Origin: WHSW01 sp963781265
Lineage (GTDB): Bacteria; Actinomycetota; Thermoleophilia; Solirubrobacterales; 70-9
Assembly: GCA_963781265.1 (NCBI GenBank)
Contig: CAWAFH010000011.1
Coordinates: 65,714-129,713 of the forward strand
Direction: 5' to 3'
Length of the DNA stretch: 64,000 bases
Part shown: in pieces, positions 59,298 through 64,000 of the stretch
Numbering within the stretch: position 1 is the first letter of the stretch
Layout: every line of letters begins with the position of its first letter
Position numbers and translations under genes: made by a program
The notes under the pieces: model-generated
Told to the model about the DNA's origin: nothing
Databases searched by the model: none
What the model saw: only the letters and a program-made list of their open reading frames with translations

Positions 59298-60059
59298 GTG
59301 CGTCTTCACGTTCTCAGCGACCTGCACCTCGAGCGCGGCGGCGGACCGCCGCTCGCCGCTGACGCAGACGTCCTCGTCCTCGCCGGCGACATCGGCCTCG
59401 GCGTGTCCGGGCTGCGTGCGGCGATCGGCTGGTGGCCGGAGCGCCCGATCGTCTATGTGTCGGGCAACCACGAGCCGTACGGACACGGATTGCCGAACCT
59501 CACCAGCGAGCTCCGGACTCTCGCGACGGCGTCCGACGGTCGCGTCCACCTGCTCGAGCGCGACGAGATCATGATCGGCGGCGTGCGCTTTCTCGGCTGC
59601 ACACTATGGAGCGACTTCGACGTCGCCGGCGCATCCGAGCGGGACCGCGCGATGGCGATCTGCGGCGACCTCCTCAACGACTACGAGCACATCCGGTGGA
59701 CGCCGGAAGCGCGCACGCTCCGGCCGGACGACACGCTTCGTCTGCACCAGACCAGCCGCCGCTGGTTGGAGCACCGGGTGGGGGCGCTCTACGACGGACG
59801 AACGGTCGTCGTGACCCATCACGCGCCACTGCCCCCGCGCGAGCGCCTGACCGACCCGCTGGCACGGGCGCTGGCCGGGGCCTTCGTCAGCGACCTCACC
59901 GACCTCATGGGCGCTGACCGTGTCGCGATGTGGATTCACGGCCACACGCACCGACGCGTCAACGTCACGGTGCAGGGCACGCGCGTGGTGAGCAATCCGC
60001 GCGGCTACCCGCATGAGCCGGTCGAAGGCTTCGACCCCGGACTCGTACTCACGATATGA
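59298..60059 (+). CDS. Calcineurin-like metallophosphoesterase
   Basis: A 253-residue protein with LHVLSDLHLER (DxH), VLVLAGDIGLG (GDxG), VYVSGNHEPYG (GNHE), VVTHHAPLPP and WIHGHTHRRVN (GHxH): all five motifs of the superfamily. No signal peptide. The GTG at 59298 gives the N-terminus directly before the first motif. Substrate (nucleotide, phosphoprotein or other) unknown. Two heptamer units lie at 59348-59360. Confidence 0.85.
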   Translation: MRLHVLSDLHLERGGGPPLAADADVLVLAGDIGLGVSGLRAAIGWWPERPIVYVSGNHEPYGHGLPNLTSELRTLATASDGRVHLLERDEIMIGGVRFLGCTLWSDFDVAGASERDRAMAICGDLLNDYEHIRWTPEARTLRPDDTLRLHQTSRRWLEHRVGALYDGRTVVVTHHAPLPPRERLTDPLARALAGAFVSDLTDLMGADRVAMWIHGHTHRRVNVTVQGTRVVSNPRGYPHEPVEGFDPGLVLTI

Positions 60060-60273
60060 ATGCCACCACCGCGACCCGACAAGGATGCCGCTTCTCGCGC
60101 GAAGGAGGAGCGTGCCCCCTGGCAGGTCAGACGCCCGCAGGTCGTCCTTGCGGGCACCTCGCGCGGATCCATCGAGGCGCTCGCAGCCAGTCGGCTGCGT
60201 TGGGGGCGCTTCGCCTCGGCGCCGATCTTCCAGAAGTCACGGGCACCTGCCGGACCCAACAGGGTGAGGAACC
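60060..60273. other. Intergenic stretch without a supportable gene
   Basis: An ATG at 60056 overlapping the previous stop opens a 114-codon frame with CPLAGQTPAGRPCGHLARIH, but it has no Shine-Dalgarno, runs into the convergent gene and shows no recognisable domain. I see nothing else here. Confidence 0.4.
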
Positions 60274-61224
60274 TCACGAAGGCGCTGCACCACCACGCGG
60301 TCCCGGTCGGCGAGGAAAGGCGGCGCCCCCGAGCCCGCGCGCAAGCGCGCCGGTGAGCGCCGCGCCGGCGGTCCCGTCGGGGTCGAGAGCCGGGTTGTAG
60401 ATCGTCACCTCGACGCCGGCGACGCGGCCGGAAGCCATCGCGGCGGCGAGGACGGTCGCGAGCTCGTCGGGGGACAGTCCGCCGGGCTGGCGGTAGTCGA
60501 CCGCGGGCATGACCGCGTCGTCAAGCACGTCCGCGTCGACGTGGACCCAGAAGCGGTCTGGAGCGCCCGGGCGGGTCAGGTGGGCGAGGGCACGCTCGGC
60601 GGCGGCCAGCGCGCCGAGCGCGCGGACCGTGGCGAGGTCGAGCGCGAGAAGCGCGCCGGGAAGTGGCTGGCTGCCGTTGCGGGCCTGTTCCTCCGCGTCC
60701 CGGAAGCCGACGATGACCGCGTCCTCGGCGCGGACGAGGGGCGAGCGGCCCTCTATGTCGCCAATCGTTGGCGGCCCGTAGCCGGTGACCAGCGCGAGGT
60801 CCATTGACGCCGCCTCGCCCGAGGGCTCGGCCGACGGCTGGTAGAAGTCGGCGTGACCGTCGAGGAACAGGAGCCCGGCGCGATCACGGCGGCGCAGCGC
60901 GAGCGTCCCGCCGAGCAGCACACTGCAATCGCCGCCGAGGACGAGGGGCACGTCGCCGACGTCGAGCACTTTCCCGACCGCGTCGGCGAGGGCGACCGCG
61001 TACGCGACCACCTCGGGCCCGTTGAGCACGCCGCTCGCCGGGTCGCGCACCCCGGAGCCGGGCGGGGCCGCGACGGTCGTGGCGGTGCGTGCATCGAGCG
61101 CCTCCGCCAAGCCGTGCCCGAGCAGCGCATCGCCGAGTCCCTCCACCCCGGCCGCGCGCAGCCCAAGTCCCGAGGGTGCCCGAACGACGGCGCCGCGGGG
61201 GACGGCGTGGGGTGGGTTAGGCAT
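60274..61224 (-). CDS. Arginase/agmatinase/formiminoglutamase-family ureohydrolase
   Basis: A 316-residue protein with LVLGGDCSVLLG (GGDxS), LFLDGHADFYQ (DGHxD), HVDADVLDDAVMPAVDY (DxDxxD region) and a C-terminal VEVTIYNP. These supply the binuclear Mn ligands of the ureohydrolase superfamily. The last motif lacks the exact E(I/V)xEx found in many arginases, so the substrate (arginine, agmatine or another guanidino compound) is open. ATG 61224. Confidence 0.82.
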   Translation of the reverse strand: MPNPPHAVPRGAVVRAPSGLGLRAAGVEGLGDALLGHGLAEALDARTATTVAAPPGSGVRDPASGVLNGPEVVAYAVALADAVGKVLDVGDVPLVLGGDCSVLLGGTLALRRRDRAGLLFLDGHADFYQPSAEPSGEAASMDLALVTGYGPPTIGDIEGRSPLVRAEDAVIVGFRDAEEQARNGSQPLPGALLALDLATVRALGALAAAERALAHLTRPGAPDRFWVHVDADVLDDAVMPAVDYRQPGGLSPDELATVLAAAMASGRVAGVEVTIYNPALDPDGTAGAALTGALARGLGGAAFPRRPGPRGGAAPS

Positions 61225-61694
61225 GGGGCCCCAGAGCCTCCCACGCGCCGCCCTCGGCGGGCGGCGAACGTCTCCGCGAAGAGCTTCACCAGCCTCGCGG
61301 GAGAGTCGCTTCTGTCTCGAGAAAGCGGCTCGCGGGGCGCTCTCCTCTGGTTCGCCGCTTCGTTCTCGCTCTTGCGCGAGGTGCGGGCGTCGCGGCGCGC
61401 CGCGAGCTCGGTCCCGCTCCGGACGAGGAGGAGAAGTCTTTGCGGGTTGGCAGCTCGACTTTCTCGTCTCGCCGGTCAGAGCTCTACCGGCGTCGGTGGG
61501 GCGGAACTTGCGTCTAGTGCCCATTGGGGAGGAGACAGAAATGGGCTCAGATCGGATCAAGAACCATGCGGACCTGATCTGGGAGTCCGAGATGAAGTCC
61601 TGCCAGGCGGACAGGTCGCTCGAGTACCGGATCCAAGCGCGAGCTGGGCGGGCGGACCTCGAGGTCCGAAGCCATGGACGGCCGCGGCCGGCGC
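61225..61694. other. About 470 nt with one weak ORF candidate
   Basis: No conserved gene is visible. One ATG at 61541 has a strong Shine-Dalgarno (GGGGAGGAG, 7 nt) and opens 65 codons (MGSDRIKNHADLIWESEMKS...) to 61738, overlapping the end of the convergent BI-1 gene. Homology is not recognised. Confidence 0.3.
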
Positions 61695-62351
61695 TCAGCG
61701 GCGAGCAAACAGCCGCAGGAAGAGCAAGAAGATGTTGAGGATGTCGAGGAAGATGCCCGCCGCGAGCGGGATCACCTCCTCGCCTCCGGCGCGCCGTAGG
61801 CGGTTGAAGTCGACGACGACGTATCCGCCGAAGATCGCAAGGCCGAGGAGCGCGTAGATGGTCGCTCCGCCTGGGAGGTTGACGAAGATCAGGACCACCC
61901 CAAAGACAATCAGGCCCAGCAACAGCCAGAACAGGATCCGGTACAGAAACGAAAGATCGCGGCGGGTGGCGTATCCGCCGGCGCCGAGTCCAAGCGTGAA
62001 CAGGGCGGTTGCGCTGGCGGCTTGAGCGACCGCCTTCGAATCGCTCTTGGCGTAGTAGTCGACCGTGCTTCCGACGCTGATCCCGAGCAACAGGCCAAAC
62101 GCGAACAGGAGCACGAGGGCGAGGCCCTGGGCGCCGCGGGCGTTGGCGACGTGGAGGCCGATCAGGCAGCCGATCGCCATCAACCAGGGAATGAACCACT
62201 GCCAGCCGCTCAGGTCGCGGCCGATCCACATCCCGGCTGCCGCGAAACCGACCGTGACCGCCACCAGCGCCATGACCCGGCCAAAGACCGCGTTCGAAGA
62301 CACGCGGGCCGGCGCGGGGGCGCTGAGCGTGGGTTCGACGGTGGACATCAT
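61695..62351 (-). CDS. BI-1/YccA (TMBIM)-family membrane protein
   Basis: A 218-residue protein with about seven hydrophobic helices: GFAAAGMWIG, LLFAFGLLLGISVGSTV, ATALFTLGLGAGGYATRRDLSFL, YALLGLAIFGGYVVVDFNRL and the C-terminal AGIFLDILNIFLLFLRLFARR, all typical of the Bax inhibitor-1 family (calcium leak/stress-related channels). Two adjacent ATGs (62351 and 62348); no Shine-Dalgarno. Confidence 0.88.
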   Translation of the reverse strand: MMSTVEPTLSAPAPARVSSNAVFGRVMALVAVTVGFAAAGMWIGRDLSGWQWFIPWLMAIGCLIGLHVANARGAQGLALVLLFAFGLLLGISVGSTVDYYAKSDSKAVAQAASATALFTLGLGAGGYATRRDLSFLYRILFWLLLGLIVFGVVLIFVNLPGGATIYALLGLAIFGGYVVVDFNRLRRAGGEEVIPLAAGIFLDILNIFLLFLRLFARR

Positions 62352-62527
62352 GAATGAACCGCGGCAGCCTACCTGCTCGATCTCCGACGCCGACGCAAGC
62401 CCGGCCATCGCGTCGGGTGCTTTAGCGCGTGTGCATGGTCGCCTCGAGCAGCGCCCAGCGCGTCCACCGATGTGGCTCAGCGGGCGGGGCAGCCCGCGGC
62501 TGGTCCAGGGCAACGCTGGCTCGACGC

Positions 62528-63892
62528 TCAGTCGGGCGGCGACGCGAACCGTTCCTGCGCGGGTGGCTGCGGCGGGTCGCGTCGCCCGTGCCGAACGAGG
62601 GCGTCCAGGGCCACTGACACGAGCCCGAGGCCGATGATCGCCGTGAAGGTCTCGGGGGCGTTTTGGAGGGTGTCGACGGCGAAGAACCCGAGCACGATCG
62701 CGGTCACCGCGATCGCCAAGACGACGATGATCGTGTTGCTCTTCGTCTCGGCTCGCCGTCGGTATCCGGCCACGCCGACGAGCAGGAAGACCATCAGCGC
62801 GACCGCGCTTCCGACCGACGCTATCGCTGACAGGTCGACGAGGTTGGCGACGATGAGGACGAGGCCCGCGGTGATGAACAGGCCCGCCCGGCGACCCAGG
62901 CGAGACTCTGTGCCGAAGATCACCGGGAAGAGCCCCACCTCGGCGAGCATCCCCGTCAGGTTCGACGAGGCATAGAGAGTGGCGTTCGTCGCCCCGGCCG
63001 TCGCGAGCAGCGCAGCGACCGCCATGACGGTGAACCCGGCGTCGCCAAGCGCGGGGCGCGCTGCCTCGGCGATCGCCGTCTCGCCGTATCCGATGACCTC
63101 GGTGACGGTGAGCGCGCCGAAGACGCCGAGCGCGATCAGCACGTACACCAGCGAAGTCACGCCCAGCGCCTGATACATGGCCCTCGGCAGGTCGTGAGCG
63201 GGATCGCGCAGGTCGCCGGCGGTAAAGGTGATCACGTTGAAGCCGAGATAGGCGAAGAACGTGAGGGCGACGCTGGCGACGATCTTCGAGAGGGAGGGGT
63301 AGCCGCTGAACGCCAGAAGATCGAAGTTGATGTCGATGATCGTCACGCAGATGAAGACCGCGAAGACGCCCAGGACGCCGAGGACGATCAGCGATTGGGC
63401 GCGGGCGACGAACCTGGCTCCGACCAGGTTGACCGCCACCATCGCGAGGATCAGGGCAGTGGTGAAGACGTTGTCCCATGCCGCGCCGGCGTCGGTGCCA
63501 ACGAAGAGCGATGTCGCGTAGCTGCCGAAGGAAACCGCGACCATCGAGGTGACGATCACGATCGCCGCGCTGTAGCCGAGCCACGACGCGATCCCCGTGA
63601 GACGCCCCGCCCCGAATCCCTCGATCAGGTAGGTGATCAACCCGCCGGAGGACGGGTATCGCGCCCCGAGCTTGACGCAGACGTAGCCGAGCAGGGCGGC
63701 GACGAAGCCGCCAAAGAGAAACGAGATCCAGACGGCCGCACCCGCCACCGCGCCCGCCTCACCGAGCAGGGCGAAGATGCCGGCGCCGATCATGGAGCCG
63801 ATCCCGAGGACGGTTGCGCCGCGGACCGTCATCTCCTTCGACGGGGCTTCGGGAGGGGGCGACTGCGCTGCGCTGGTGGTCGGCTCCGACAC
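62528..63892 (-). CDS. APC-family amino acid permease
   Basis: A 454-residue permease with about 12-13 helices. TVLGIGSMIGAGIFALLGEAG is the first-helix APC signature; FFAYLGFNVITFTAGDLRDP is the helix 6 region; ATAGATNATLYASSNLTGML follows. GTG start at 63892. It is followed after 176 nt (no feature seen) by the BI-1 gene. Substrate unknown. The remaining 108 nt to the window end show no gene. Confidence 0.88.
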   Translation of the reverse strand: MSEPTTSAAQSPPPEAPSKEMTVRGATVLGIGSMIGAGIFALLGEAGAVAGAAVWISFLFGGFVAALLGYVCVKLGARYPSSGGLITYLIEGFGAGRLTGIASWLGYSAAIVIVTSMVAVSFGSYATSLFVGTDAGAAWDNVFTTALILAMVAVNLVGARFVARAQSLIVLGVLGVFAVFICVTIIDINFDLLAFSGYPSLSKIVASVALTFFAYLGFNVITFTAGDLRDPAHDLPRAMYQALGVTSLVYVLIALGVFGALTVTEVIGYGETAIAEAARPALGDAGFTVMAVAALLATAGATNATLYASSNLTGMLAEVGLFPVIFGTESRLGRRAGLFITAGLVLIVANLVDLSAIASVGSAVALMVFLLVGVAGYRRRAETKSNTIIVVLAIAVTAIVLGFFAVDTLQNAPETFTAIIGLGLVSVALDALVRHGRRDPPQPPAQERFASPPD

Positions 63893-64000
63893 GGTCGCCA
63901 GATCAGGTCGTTCTTGTCCCGCTACGCATGGCCAGAGGCATGTTCCCAGAGACGTCGCAGGCGTCCCGGGATGCCGCCTGCCGCCCGTGGAAGCGGCGCC

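Noticed and set aside
60056..60400. Open frame overlapping the metallophosphoesterase stop
   Set aside because: No Shine-Dalgarno, no recognisable domain, and it runs into the convergent arginase-family gene.

Overview
The window is GC-rich, with few intergenic gaps, many GTG starts, ATGA/GTGA stop-start overlaps and many genes that look leaderless. This fits a high-GC actinobacterium, and I infer a Thermoleophilia-like lineage (Solirubrobacterales or Gaiellales). The lineage is an inference from gene style, not a search result.

Layout. (1) 0-18 kb is a purine biosynthesis locus (purS, purQ, purL, purF, recQ, purN, purH, and a phzF-like gene). It is split between purQ and purL by about 9 kb of accessory genes: four PAPS-type sulfotransferases, two paralogous glycosyltransferases, a secreted glycosidase-like protein and a secreted protein of unknown function. 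A fifth sulfotransferase fragment precedes purS. (2) 18-27 kb holds a DUF2510 membrane protein, an odd tRNA-Lys, an HNH endonuclease with a LexA-type box, and a sulfur island. The island is a CysA/W/T/sulfate-binding-protein ABC transporter flanked by two cysteine-free Rrf2 regulators, followed by a persulfide-dioxygenase/rhodanese fusion. (3) 27-31 kb holds a PhoD-like phosphatase and a secreted M36 metalloprotease. (4) 30.5-47.4 kb is a cofactor and 2-oxoacid dehydrogenase region: thiO-thiS-thiG under a TPP riboswitch, a ThiE fusion, lpd, a first E1a/E1b/E2 set, a second E1a/E1b/E2 set with leucine-type dehydrogenase, then lipB and lipA. Both cofactors of the complexes (TPP and lipoate) are therefore encoded beside them. 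(5) 47-64 kb is mixed: a degenerate rhomboid, GFA and lipocalin-like proteins, a sulfatase, an acyl-CoA dehydrogenase, a Kup potassium transporter, two tRNA-Ala genes, a broken PD-(D/E)XK gene, glutamate dehydrogenase, a metallophosphoesterase, an arginase-family enzyme, a BI-1 family protein and an APC permease.

Three signals cut across the genes. A heptanucleotide (GCCGCTC, or GAGCGGC on the other strand) occurs as short arrays of about four units at gene junctions and inside genes, including at the same alignment site but in opposite orientation in the two glycosyltransferase paralogues. A second dispersed element has an invariant core (CCCCGGACGCGAAGCGG) between variable but roughly complementary arms, at the end of purS and just before the lipoyl domains of both E2 genes. 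Many genes have a TANNNT-like -10 box 6-8 nt before the start codon, which suggests leaderless transcripts.

Seven genes carry single-base frameshifts between otherwise intact halves (glycosyltransferase 2, phzF-like, DUF2510, sulfate-binding protein, first E2, PD-(D/E)XK gene, acidic protein). So many in one window points to sequence or assembly error at least as much as to real decay.
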